64,000 nt of DNA from Morchella semilibera (lineage: Eukaryota; Ascomycota; Pezizomycetes; Pezizales; Morchellaceae). This document shows, one piece after another, positions 35,415-47,483 of the stretch. Both the position numbers and the translations under genes were made by a program. The notes beneath the pieces are model-generated. The model was not told where the DNA came from and searched no databases. It saw nothing but the letters and a program-made list of their open reading frames with translations. Each line of letters begins with the position of its first letter. The first letter of the stretch is position 1. The DNA lies in assembly GCA_009192285.1 (NCBI GenBank), contig CM018604.1, forward strand, positions 1,860,001-1,924,000, in the 5' to 3' direction.

Positions 35415-38194
35415 TTGGGTGGGGGGAAATTTCTTTGTGCGGAGAGGAAGGAGGAGGTAAGATGTGGGGGGGGGGGGGGGTATCAGTTACCATATCGTGT
35501 AGGTATGTTACTTAGAAGTAAGGTATGTAGCCGTTAGTTGCATTTGGTAGTTAATTCTAGACTGTTTCAGGATACCCGTGGGCGGGAATCTGTGCATCCT
35601 GTGTTTGTGCCCTGTTGGACATCGCCTGCCTTGCCTACAGACTGGTGTATTATTATTATATCGGCCCTTGAAGGGAAAAAAAAATGTTAGTCCACCGGGG
35701 GTGGGAATTGAACCCACCCCCATGCGCGGCTGGGAATCTCTCCTCCATACTGGCAGCAACCTTCTTTGCTCTTTTAATCAATTGGGGAAAAGGAAGGATG
35801 GATTCGACCCAACCCCCACATCCCAGGCCATTAACTTGCGTGCAGTTAGTGGGTTGAACAGACGAACAGAGAAAAAGAAAGAAGAAAAAAAGCCAGGCCA
35901 TTAATTAACCCTTTACCACAGATACCCTTTATCACAGAGTTCCTTTTCCTCGTACTTAAAGCAAAGGGCCCATAGGAACTTCCTCTTATGTTTTACCCCT
36001 CCTACCCTGTTCCCTCCCAGTCATCGCGGAGGAAGCCTATCCCATTGTCACTCTACGTTACTCTACTCTACCTACATACATGTATGTATCTTCTTGCCGT
36101 CCGTACCTTGGGGTCAGGACATGACATGAGCTCCTGGTACATAGTTTACACCAACAACCCCACAATCCCAGGTTCTCTCTCTCTCGTCTAGCTGGAAGAA
36201 GCACCGTCTAAGTAGTAGCTTTAAATTGGTAATTTGGGTGGGGGTGAGAGGTTGTATCGAGATGGGGATAAGGATGAAGGATAAGGGATAAGGGATAAGG
36301 ATAAGGGACCACCATATCATGTCTGTCACCTCGATGCCGAGTACCGGCCGCGCGCGCGCGGTGAAGGGGTGTGCGTATGCTCATTTTAAATAATAATAAG
36401 AAACCAATGTTCATGTATACACACTCACCGACAGCTTCTCGTCGAGATTACACATAGATCTAAGGAAGTACATACTTACAAATATGTAATTGCACAGTGC
36501 ACGATCGGGCGGTCGTAGGAAATTTATGTCATATAATCTTGGTATGGACTGGTCCGATCTCCCGGCCGGTGTCCTCCAAGAGGAAGAACCCACAGATATT
36601 TACTAGAGCTAGAGATGGGCGAGCTGCGGGAACCACCGCCGTGGAAACACTCAAGGCCGCAATTGCAAGCCACAGGGGCACGCTAGCTCAGTAGTAGCAA
36701 TGGCCTGGAAGGGCCCCTGGGAGGAGTTGGATGTGGGAACTAGCTAGAAGCTTCACACCCCCACCCCCGGGCTATAGGGCTACAGCTAGCTAACACCGAC
36801 CATAGGGGTAGGTACAAGTAGATAAGTAGGTAGGGGAGGGGCTCGCTGTGATGTCAGCCCTCGCTCTACTCCGATATATAGTGATTGAGGCGGAAATTTG
36901 ATAAAATATACAAGTACAGGCACCGGTTTATTGGAGATGGGTACATTGTACTATGTAGGGGAGGTGGCCGGGGGGGAGCGTAGGATTAACAGGGGGATAT
37001 TGGGGGGGAAGGGGTAGGGATTGTAACCCAGGTACTGGCGAAGGATGGTACGGGCGTCCATTCAAGGGGATCCTAGATCTACGGGGGGCGAGAAAGTCTT
37101 GTTTTGCCATAGGGGAGGAGCCAATGACAGTTTCGTCCCCGTAGAGGGGTATAACTCTTTGGTGCAGTGGTACAAGTGGCGGGCGGGTATGTAGGTACAT
37201 TGTACTTACATCTTAGCTGAGAGAGATCGAGATTGAGAGAAGCAGACAAGCATCATCATCATCATCATACTAGTACTCTGGAATTTTATGTTATGTTATG
37301 GACGTCGTTGCTGGTACTATATGTGAAGAAGATTGGGCCCCCAAAATTGCGCGCAATCAAAAAGCAGATCCCCATGTCTCTCATTCGGGTGTGAAACGCT
37401 TAGATTAGATAGGGCCTGTCTTGCTACCCGCTACCGAACTTGTTCATTACGCGTGCATGGGGAGAAAGGTACCTGAAACAGACCAGTACAATTTTTTTTT
37501 TTCTTTTCTCTTACCCTTTCTTTCTTTCCCGCCTGGTCAGATCCCCCTCATCCCATCACCCCCCCCTGACTGGCTGGCTGGCGGTTTGGTTGAACCCGAG
37601 CGAGGGGGGCAAACACAAACAAAAGGGAAGGGCTACTAAACGGGTCCAGATTGGGACTAGTGCAGAACCACCACCACCACCCCCAGTCCATACAATGCTA
37701 TGCTACTGTGGTAAGTAGAGTACAAGTAGGTACTTTATATTACACGTAAAAGTGTGACTTGTATATATTCTCTGGTCTGTCCCCTTCTTTCTCTGATCTT
37801 TTTATTTTCCCTTTCCCCCACCCAGCAGACTTCGTCTTCTTTACGACCCAGTACCTCTTTGAAAAAGGCAATCACTCTTTAAGTGCTTTCTTCAAAAACC
37901 AGTCATTCCTTTCAACCACCGGCCCGGCCCCTCTTAACATTTTATTTTTTTTCAAGTCAACGCCTAGAGCGTATATACTGTTCCAGGAGATCAAATATAA
38001 AGCAGTGCTTTCCGGGTTTTATATCTATATTAGAATCCACCTACCCCCCCACCTACCACTTTTTGACGACTTTGCTTGCAAACATCAAACTTCGTCTGAA
38101 GCATATTTACGAAATCCAACTAGCAACGTCAAATATCGATTTAGGCAGCGCCTTTTCCCCCCACACCTTTTACAACTAGCAGATTTTAGAAAAT
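35415..38194. other. Intergenic region with a tRNA-like relic and simple repeats
   Basis: No protein gene is supported over 2.8 kb. Contents include a G15 run at 35466-35480, a tRNA-like segment near 35675-35760, a GATAAGG-type repeat near 36268-36306, a CG-dinucleotide run near 36346-36360, and G-rich sequence around 36955-37020. There is also a short CAT repeat near 37250-37268. From about 37760 the plus strand becomes C/T-rich and leads to the CAP-protein ATG at 38195. Confidence 0.5.
35676..35762 (-). ncRNA. tRNA-like / Pol III-type relic (B-box plus T-run), possible SINE fragment or tRNA pseudogene
   Basis: On the minus strand a canonical B-box, GGTTCAATTCC (plus 35704-35714), lies in a GTGGG..CCCAC stem like a T-arm. 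About 20 nt downstream comes a run of nine T (plus 35676-35684), which would act as an RNA polymerase III terminator. Upstream, TGCCAGTATGGAGG loosely resembles an A-box, and CCCA..TGGG could form an anticodon-like stem. I could not pair a seven-base acceptor stem, so this is not a functional tRNA as read. A second, weaker B-box-like sequence (minus GGGTCGAATCC) lies near 35800. A tRNA-derived SINE fragment is the most likely alternative. Confidence 0.3.
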
Positions 38195-39296
38195 ATGCGT
38201 TACTCTCTTACCACTCTTGCCTGTGCTGCTCTTGCGGCTACCACTTTGGCTGCCCCCGTCATGGAAAAGAGGGCCCGTGAGGTTTTGATCTTCACTGACT
38301 ACACTACCATTGTGTAAGTTCTTCTAGCTTTCATATCTACAAAATAGCCTGCTTCCAGTACAAATTCTAATATAACACCACCTTTTCTTTTAGTGTCACC
38401 AAAACTATCCTCACGGGAGAATCTCAGTCAACACAGGCTGTTCAAGCCGAATGGGCCAAGGGTGGTTACGGCGGTCACCAATCCGCTCCCGTCTACACTA
38501 CCCGCACCACCACCCTTGAGCCTATCACCATTGGCACCCGTACTACCACTCTCCCGGCCGTCACTAGCACTGTCGAGCCAGTCACTATCGAGACCTCCGC
38601 CCCAGTTCAGGTTCCGGGAACCACCACTGTAGTCCAGGAAGTCACCTCTAGCCCGAGCCCAGTGACTATTATCACTACCATCCAAGAAGAAACAACTGCA
38701 CCCACCACAGAAGCTCCAGTTATCCCAACCTCAACATATGTTGCTCCCGTCGAGACCACCACCGCAGCAGCAGCAGCCACCACAGTCACCTCTGCTGCTG
38801 CCCCGGCAGACACCTGGGCAGCCGCTGTCCTCAATGCCCACAACACCCGCCGTGCTCTCCACGGTGCTCCAGCCCTCACTTGGAACACCGACATGGCCTC
38901 GTATGCTTCGTCCATTTCCTCAAAGTGTGTTTTCGAGCACTCTGGTGGGCCGTATGGCGAAAACTTGGCGGCCGGATATCCCACTCCTGATGATGCCATA
39001 GAGGCGTGGTATGTTGAGAACACCAGCTACAACTATGCCGCCGGGCTTTTCTCAGAGGCTACTGGTCACTTCACGCAGCTCGTCTGGAAGAGTGCTACCA
39101 TGGTTGGATGTGGTATTGCTACTTGCGGAACCAGCACTACCCCTGGTGACATGCTGACTTGCGAGTATGATACTGGTTAGTAGATCCTTCCTTTCTCTCG
39201 CCTAAGTTTCAAGTTTGCTTTTATGGAGACTAACATTTTTGTGTTTTAGGAAATGTTATTGGGTACTTCGTTGAAAACGTCCTTCCACTTGTTTAA
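38195..39296 (+). CDS. Secreted CAP/PR-1 (SCP/TAPS) family protein
   Basis: Three exons, 38195-38313, 38394-39175 and 39250-39296, close in phase at 315 residues. Residues 1-20 form a signal peptide (MRYSLTTLACAALAATTLAA), followed by a possible Kex2 site (EKR). Residues about 40-195 are a Thr/Ser/Pro-rich stalk likely to be heavily O-mannosylated. The C-terminal third is a CAP domain: AAAVLNAHNTRRALHGAPALTWN, SGGPYGENLAAGY, then the CAP signature GHFTQLVWKSATMVGCGIATC with an ending ENVLPLV. In yeast, Pry proteins of this family bind sterols and fatty acids and export them; in other fungi some act at host or wall surfaces. Sterol binding is inferred only from the family. The protein should pass through the ER, where PMT enzymes such as the one encoded at 61463-63964 act. 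Confidence 0.93.
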
Positions 39297-41484
39297 ACTT
39301 GATAACATTTTTGCTTTTAGTTAATAAATTTTAACCTCTTCTTCTTATTCCTTTTTTCCTTAAAGGCATTTATTAAAAACTTAAAGCGGTACTGGTGACA
39401 TGAACAATTGGGTTAAGCTGCCAAGTGCCCGCAACTTTGGTGCCTGTGCTTGTTTGGGGTTTCCCAGAGGCTGAACCTTTTTTTGCGTGCTTGATCCTGA
39501 ATGTTTGATTTCAGGCCGTTTAACTTACTTTCTCTGTTTATATTTTATAACTAAAAACTATTTTGCGTTGTGGATGACTGTCCATGGTGCATTGATGTAC
39601 CTCAATCGGAGAATTAGACTTTGAGAGCGGTTTGGGAATTGAAATTCGAGACGAATAGACCACTTTTGCGCTTGTGTTTCAGTCACAGTACCCGGAGTCT
39701 TGAAACAGAGATCATAGATTTCAAGGTTTATTCCCTTCCATGGCTGATTTGGTAATATCATGCTCGGTTATTGTTAGAGTGTTTAAGCTCATCGTTAAGA
39801 GAAAATACCAAGAAAATATGTAGGCAAAGGGATCTTCCTAAATTCGTCACTTGGCTGCATGTTTTCTCTCTTGATATTTTGTTTTTCACAAAAAGTTGAG
39901 TGAGCCTAAACGCTCTAAGTGCGAGAGTCAATCTTCTGTTGATCGACAAGGCACATTGCCTGTACTCTAGGTGATATTATTCTCCGATAAAGTTTCTTAG
40001 TTGATTGGCATATTAAGATCCGTGTGTGTGGTGCAAGCGCTTGATAGCTGAAACCTATCAGGGACAATAAAATGTCTTCGTGCATTATTCGGAGCCAATA
40101 GCGACCTGACCCTCCGTAGGATAGCCGCTGGAACAAGACCAATAGCCATATAGTCGGCAGTTCAGAAGGAAGACGGCGCCTGGTTTGTGTTGCTTGCTAC
40201 TATTTGCGTCACCTTGCTCTGCGTGACATTGGGACTCAGCGTGACGAGCGAGCACGGTTGTGGTTATACAATATAAGAGAGGAAGGTTTGAGTAACTGCA
40301 CCTCGGGGGGGTGGGGGGGTTTCGGAAGCCGACGAGAGATTATGTATGGACCCATCTACTATAGGGAGGGAAGTAGTTACAGTTTATGGAAATAAGCTTA
40401 TAAAGTGTCTTGACTCCTGGGCTGAGTTTCAGGTATATGTCCCCAGGGGAATTGCAGTAGAATTCCCAGGGTTCGGGGGCGGCTGCAGGGATCTAAAGAG
40501 CGTTTTTTTGTTTTGTTAGTTTTGACACTGCTCGAGCGTTTCGCCGATGAGATTGATGGGGAGAAGGAGATAAATGTACCTTTGGTGGAGGGGGGGGCCT
40601 CATGGGTCTATCAACTTTCGGGCGGGTTGATTGAACAATACAGGAAACCCTTTCCTTTTAGGTGCTGATGCCCCGAAAAGAAGTCAATTAGGTATGTAGC
40701 TATGGGCTACATATTGCGTATTTTCATAATACTACCCAAAGGATACAAGAAGTAGAGTAGGTAATGAATAGGAAGGGTCATGGGGGTCCAATTCAATTGA
40801 AAGGCGTCACATTAGGGAGGTGACAACTACAAGAATATGTTGTGACTTTTATTCTTCAATCCAAGAACCTTGCCTACAACTATTCAAACACATGTAATCT
40901 TACGCCCCCGTTAGATTATTTACATTCTTAAAGATAACCTCACCTCATATTCACGCATCTCATCTTTAACTTCGAGCTATTACATGTATATTTATCCTAG
41001 TCCGGTACATATAGCTCTAATCATAAAAGTAACCATGACCTCGCGTTGCGTGTGAATGGCTCTTCAAATACATACAATAACCACAACACATGAAAAAGTA
41101 ATGGTATGTGGGAGATTGATAGAACATACCCCGTGAGTGCGTTTATTTAGCTCTAGATCAAATCTTGATCTACTTTACTGGCCGCTACGCAAATTTGCGC
41201 TTACGCTTGTCGCCTGTTACGGTCGCCCTACATACGTAGCACGTTTTGATATGTGGTCAGGAACAGACCAGAGTTTCTAATAAAACCTACAGGATCATAC
41301 TGATTGGCTGCTGCGCCGCTTGAAAGCGCCAATCACCCGCCTAAGCACTAATAATACCACCACACTAAAGGACGAACAAATGGTACAAAATAACTAAAGT
41401 TCCCGCCCTCTTCTCGAGTCGAGACGGTGTGAGCTACGGAACTGAACCTAAGACCCTTTTTTTTGTTTTTACCCCACATTTGAC
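39297..41484. other. Intergenic, no supported gene
   Basis: Open frames here are short and unrecognised. Small inverted repeats occur: GGGAATT..AATTCCC near 40447-40467, TAGATCAA..TTGATCTA near 41154-41172, and GATTGGC..GCCAATC near 41301-41333. None is long enough to call an element. CCAAT-type sequences in the last of these could be promoter elements for the NACHT-ankyrin gene that begins at 41485. Confidence 0.5.
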
Positions 41485-44400
41485 ATGTGCGATATCCCAA
41501 TATTCAAGAGACCTTTCCGCAAGCTCCGTAGAGCTGTGAGCCGCAACAGAGGTGACCAACCCACTACACAGAAGTCAGCGTGGCCGACGTCTGGGTCTTC
41601 TACTCCTGTAGCAGCAGCAACAGCAGCAGCAGCAGCATCATCACCACCAAGTTTGAAGACCATACCTCAGGTTCCTGAACAGCGCGGGCGCGAGGATCCA
41701 CCAACACCAGCCGCAGGTGTAATAGCAACGGTGAGGAAGATTGATAGTCAAGCGCATCTGGATCCTGAAGAGAAGACTACGCCGTAAATAAATCCCGGCC
41801 TCCACTGGTACAACGGACTCTGATAGTCAGAAATAGGCCGCCAGACCTTGCCTTTATTCAGGCCCTCAAAGCACACGAAGATAACCTAGCCCCTGCTGAA
41901 AAGGCTGCCTTCTTGTCATCGAAAGCCGAGAATCCGGATGAACTCATCAAGCAGGTCCAAGAGCTCGATGCCAAGCACCATAAGGGCAGCCTCTCTCGAG
42001 CTGTCGGGCCGCGGGTTCAGAAGGTGATGGTGGGGATGAATATGTATATGGGAGTTATTGGAGCTTTGATTAGTTATACCCCGACCGTATCAGGGCTCGT
42101 GGTAGCGGGTTTACAATGTGTTATTCAGGTTGGTTTCCCCAGGACTATTCCGCGTCGATAAATCATGGGGATTTACCAATAGGGCGTATAGCTAGGAATT
42201 CGATTCTTCGAATTCTTCGATAATCTTGCAAGCATGATGGAAACCTTGGAGAACCATGTTTCATATTTATCAAAATATGCCAAGTCTATGTTCCAGGATT
42301 CCGAGGACATTCGAGAGGTAAATTTCAAAAGCATTAGGTTACAAAGTTTAATTAATACCAACGATATTTAGGCACTCGCCCGGACTTATGGTGATCTGTT
42401 GGATTTCTTTGTACAGGCAAGACGTGTATTTACAGATAGTGAGGGGAATGTTTCAAGTAAGTTGAACCTGGACCCGAATTAAAACATACCTTGCACTTGC
42501 TAAGTTCGAGCTTTATAGGGTGGACATCCTTCAAAGTCTTCTTCCGAATGACTTGGCAGCCGTTTGAAGAGAACTTTGGTGGCATAAAGGCGAAATTCCT
42601 TGCGAATGCAGAGATTGTGACGCGGGAAGCCCAAGTCCATGGCCTCATAAGTGATGACGTAGAGCGACAGCGGATACGTATGAGAGAACAACAGGAAGAT
42701 AAGGAGCGGGAAGGTGAGATATTCGTTTCTTGGGTCAATGACAGAAGAGACGACATTTTGTTGACACGAGTGCAGGTAAGAAACGACGTGAAGTATTCAC
42801 CTGGCTATCGGATCTAGATTTTGAAGATGTGCACGAGACGCACTTCCAGAAAAGGTTCGGTCAGACCGGTAATTGGCTTCTCAACGATCCTGGTTTCACC
42901 GACTGGCAGGATAGCCCAGAATCTGGTCTACTCTGGGTTCATGGCACCCCCGGTAGCGGGAAAACAGTTCTATGGTAGTTCCTAAACCCACCGCCGCAAG
43001 AAACGCCAACGATAATTCTAACATAAAAATAGTTCTCTTGTCCTCGAATCCCTCACTGAGGTCACTGCCCGCTCTACTGGCACTACTGGAATCTCATTCG
43101 CCTACTGCAACTACTCACTTCCTTCCAGTCAGCAAAACCCTAGCACCTTTATTGCAACTTTCATCAAGCAGCTCTCCCGCTGTTGTCCCCAGATTCCTGA
43201 ACCTCTCGAGAAGCTATTCAACACCCACAATAGAGACGCACGTGACCCTAGTTACCTAGAGCTACGGCAACTATTCTTAGAGGTGGCAGCGGCCTTTGAG
43301 AAGGTTTATGTGGTAGTTGATGCGCTGGATGAGTTTGATCTCCGGCAAAGGGAGTCATTCCTGCTGTTTTTGTGTGAGATTATCAAGTTCTCGGGAGGGT
43401 GCATTAAAGTGTTTATCACGAGCCGAAAGGAAACAGATATTGAAAGGGCATTTACGGATGTGCCTACGATAGCACTTGAGCCGACGAGGTCAAAGGAGGA
43501 TATCGAAGAGTATGTAGAAGGCGAGCTGGAGCGGAGAATTGAGGAGAGAATTTTAAAGCTTAAAGATCTCTCGCTTAAGGATGCCATCTATTCAGCCTTG
43601 GTTGAAAAAGCGGATGGGATGTAAGTTCCCGGAATTTTGCTAAATTACATGGCCTACTACCGCAAATGGCTGACACCTATCAAGGTTCCTCTGGGTCAAA
43701 TTCCAGCTTGACACTTTATGCTCTCAAACCTCCGACCGTCACATCCGCAAAACCCTCCAGGATCTGCCCGCAACCATGGATGAGACTTACACACGTTGTC
43801 TTGCCTCCATAGAGAAGAAATCGAAATTGGAAATAGAGCTGGCAAAACGGATCTTCATGTGGATAACGCACGCCGAGCGGCCCATGACGTTGGGCGAAAT
43901 TTCGGAAGCAATTGCTATGGAGCTTGACATGGAAACCTCTGAGGATATCAAAGACTCCATTGTCAGCGACTTCAACCTCCTCGTCACCGTCTGCGGCGGC
44001 ATGGTAACTATAGACTGGCAGAATGTAGAGCCCAACTCGACTGTGAGGTTTGTCCACTACACAGTGCAGGAGTTTCTGATGGGGCAAGGGAACGGCAGCT
44101 CGGCAATGCTGAAACAGAACTCTCAGCTGGCGCATGAGGAGATTGCGCAAATGTGCATTAAATATATGATGATAAAATACTCGGAACCGTCGGAGGAGGA
44201 CCAGGGCCACTGGGATACTTTTAAAAACTACTCATCCCAATTTTGGCACCATCATGTTCGGGTCCTCAATCAACTGAGCGAGGATGTTTGGGTACTTTTG
44301 TATCGCTTCATCAGCTCTGGCGAACTCTTCTTTAAGACCATCCGCCTGTTCCAGGCGCAGACAAGTAGAATAGGCGTGCATAAGTTCACTCCATCCACTA

Positions 44401-45587
44401 TCGCGACGGTGCTCGATCTGCCGTTGGCATTGAGCCGTTTAATTCAAGAGAATCTAGATACATCAGATCCTGCTGAGGACGGCCTGGAGGCTATTCACTG
44501 GGCAGCGGGGATTGGCTCGTTGAAAGGGGTTGAATGGCTGCTAGAGAAGGGCGTTAACATCAATGGAATGAGTGCATACGGATCTACACCACTTTACGCT
44601 GCTATCGTGAGGCAACACAAAGAGCTGGTGCAGTTACTGCTTAGCAAGGGGGCAGACGCGAATGTAAGGGGCGGCGGTTGGGGGAGCCCTTTACAGGGCG
44701 CAGCCAGACGGCGCAATAAGGATATCATACAGCTTCTACTAGATAATGGGGCCGATGTCAACCTGAGGCACGGCATAAAGTCAAATCCTCTACAAGCAGT
44801 TGCTGCCCTTGGTGAGGAGGAGCTGGTGCGCTTATTACTGGAGAAGGGCGCAGACATTAATGCTCAAGGCGGGGAGCACGGAAGTGTTCTCCAGGCCGCT
44901 TTCGCAAGCGGCAATGAACGGCTTGTACGGTATTTGCTTGAAAAAGGTGCCGAGGTAACCGTCCAAGGAAAAACCCTTGCCGCAACTGCCTCGCGTGGTA
45001 GCATACCCCTCATAGAGCTGCTACTGGAGATGGGATGCGATGTGAATTCAAAGGGCGAGCGCCAAGGAAGTGTACTCAAGTCGGCCATTTGGAGCGGGAA
45101 CAAGAAGGTGGTGGAATTCTTGCTACAAAAGGGCGCAAAAGTGGATCTACCTGAAGTAGAAGTTGGATATTACGGGAGTGCGCTGAACACAGCGGCTTTG
45201 AAAGGCAACGTGGAGATCATGCAGCTGTTATTGGACTCGGGAGCAGAAGTCAACAAACAATGCGGCAACTTTGGCGCCCCGCTCCATTCTGCTGTCTGGA
45301 GCGAGAACCCAATGGCAGTTAAGCTCCTCCTGGACAACGGGGCAGACCCTAACGTCCGTATGAGAGATGGGGCAAACGCCCTGCAGGTTGTGGTCGCAAA
45401 AGCGAACCTGCCATTGGCAAAGCTGCTTTTGGATTATGGGGCAGACGTTAACCAGAGGGGTGGCCCTTGGGGGTGCGCCATGGAGGCGGCTAGAGTCAGG
45501 GCCAATGACCGAATAAGAAACATGCTCCAGGAGCATGGAGGTGTGAATTATCTTGCCGAGAGGAGAGCGATTGAGATTGAGGTATGA
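41485..45587 (+). CDS. STAND NTPase: DUF7708-like N-domain, NACHT, ankyrin repeats
   Basis: Eight exons, 41485-41783, 41837-42128, 42192-42317, 42372-42456, 42519-42713, 42776-42974, 43033-43620 and 43685-45587, close in phase at 961 residues. Residues 1-100 are low complexity. Residues about 100-260 look like the fungal DUF7708-type domain (VAGLQLGIRFFEFFDNLASMM, YGDLLDFFVQARRVF). The NACHT domain has Walker A HGTPGSGKTVL and Walker B VYVVVDALDEFD, with FITSRKE and a winged-helix-like region (FVHYTVQEFL). The last 370 residues are about ten ankyrin repeats (LLEKGADINAQGG, LLDNGADVNLR types). Such NLR-like proteins act in fungal non-self recognition and regulated cell death in known cases; the function of this one is not known. 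It stands alone between gene-poor flanks. The acceptor of the first intron (41784-41836) is the weakest junction, since the frame upstream of it is also open in another register. Confidence 0.88.
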
Positions 45588-47483
45588 AGTGGTCGTACCT
45601 ACACCCCGCCGCCACCATCACCGCCGCCACCAGCCGTGGAATAGCCTGAGGATTTGAACCCCGCCTTGAAATTCCTGAACACGTAGCACTTAAACTTTCT
45701 GTGTTAATAGCTCTGGGCGCCGGGTTAGGGAATTTACGGTTAGAGATATATGGGGTAGGATAGGTTGGTGTGAGAAGGGATGCAGGTTACATGTGATTTT
45801 CCCTCTTTTGATGATTTTTTTCCCTGTTGTGTAGTTGTATGGATTATATTGGCTATCTTTGTCCTGGAGTTGTCTGGCTAGCACGGCTTGGAGGGGGGAT
45901 CTGGCGTAATAGGGGATTTTATGTATTTGCAATTACATATAGTGATTTTGAAATAAACTCCCGATCCATGATCTTTATCCAAAGGGGCGCACTGGGGAGG
46001 GGTTTCACATGACTGGCTGGGTATGGTCACGGACTAAAGGCGAGTGACTTTCCGTGAAGCTTTATTATAGGGTTAGGGTTTCTCTTGTCTCAGCTCCAGT
46101 CATTCAGGTCACCCGCATTAGTCAGGCTGTTTAAACCGAGAGCTCGGAATAAGAAACTCGGGCATCGTGACTTTTGGTTCAGTCCCAAGCACGTGAAAGA
46201 ACCTCTTCTTCTTCTTATTATTCTCGTGGGGTAGAATAAGGTCCACGGATCGAGCCGTAGAGTATACTTCTTCAGACCTCTTTCTTGTTGGTCCATCGTT
46301 TTTCGTTTGGAGCGGTTGAATGGAGGTCGGTTATCTATCAAGCAGGGCCTACTTAATTCGCTACATGTTTCTCTATTGAGACATTTCTCTCTGTCGTTTC
46401 GTGATGACGGTCCGGACCTCGGGTGTTTGTTGATTTGCTAGTCTATGCGATGATGTATGCAGTCTTAGTCTACAGCGATCTCCACAAAAAACCAACCCCA
46501 CGAAACGCTAGGCCTTTTAGATTTGCGGGGGGGGGGATTGTTGATGGATTGGATGAGGCTGATATGTAATGCAGTCTATCCTGTCATGAACTGGGGGGGA
46601 GAGAGACTGGGGGGAATGATTGGTCTGTTTGGGGGGCTTTTGCCCCTTCTCCCCTTCTGCCGGCGGCGCACCTGCAGGAAGAAGAATCACGATGGAATCA
46701 TCGCATCCGCTTGACCGGGCTGCAGTCAGTGGCAGCATGTGCTCCTTGGTATTGTATACTTTGAGGGGAATGTACCCTACTATATTGGGGTTTGAGGAGG
46801 AGGAGGAGGAGGAGAAGGAGAGAGGATTAATTCTGAGAAATGACCTCACCCCTCCACTACGCTATAGACTACCGATACGTTACTAGTAAAACAGAGCTCC
46901 GAATCCCCCGCCTTGGTCCCTGGCATTTGCACTTGCACTCCCTTCGTCCGCATATCTTTTGACAGACACTATCACTAAACTGTTGCTGTTAATACTGTTA
47001 CTATTACTACCTACCTAACACAACCACCACCACCACCACCACCACCACCACCACCACCTTCACCATCATTACCACCACCCCCTCCCCCCCCACATACCAG
47101 CCCAGATCAGTTCTATATCCATCAATCCATTAACCCCAAGTCAGCGAGAACGTTCGTTTCCCCTGGCCCGAGATCGTGCACGGAGGAGCCGAGAGACAGA
47201 GAGATAGACTAGTGATTGATAGTCATAGGTACTTCTTAGGTGAGTAGGCTACATACATGTGGATTTATATTAAGCCCCCCCTCCCCCCCTCCCTCCCGTC
47301 TGCCCTTTCTTTGGAACTACAGGATAGAACAGTGCAGTATAGTCCACATACTAGTCTAAATCATCATACCCAATTATCTACCTGTGCTCTACTCCCAACT
47401 ATATCTCCATCTTCATATCTATACCTATCATTACCTCCCACGCACCCCCCTCGTAGGCAACCTATAACTAACGTCCGCCCCAC
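45588..47483. other. Intergenic between the NACHT-ankyrin gene and the carnitine acetyltransferase gene
   Basis: No gene is supported. An (ACC)12 trinucleotide repeat lies at 47023-47058, within the C-rich promoter and leader of the downstream gene. Two adjacent TTAGGG-like units occur near 46070 but are too few to be telomeric. Confidence 0.5.
47023..47058. repeat. (ACC)12 trinucleotide repeat
   Basis: Twelve perfect ACC units in the pyrimidine-rich region about 430 bp upstream of the carnitine acetyltransferase ATG. It is part of a general C-rich leader and may vary in length between strains. Confidence 0.9.

Noticed and set aside
42975-43032. Possible frameshift just after the Walker A motif of the NACHT protein
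   Set aside because: A normal intron (gtagtt..aaatag) gives TVLCSLVLESL with correct phase.
45640-45670. B-box-like sequence GGTTCAAATCC on the minus strand, suggesting a tRNA
   Set aside because: No acceptor-stem partner and no A-box at the right distance; the T-stem pairs only weakly.
46068-46082. Tandem TTAGGG-like units, possible interstitial telomere
   Set aside because: Only about two units; similar single units at 14790, 32890 and 56650 show this is background.
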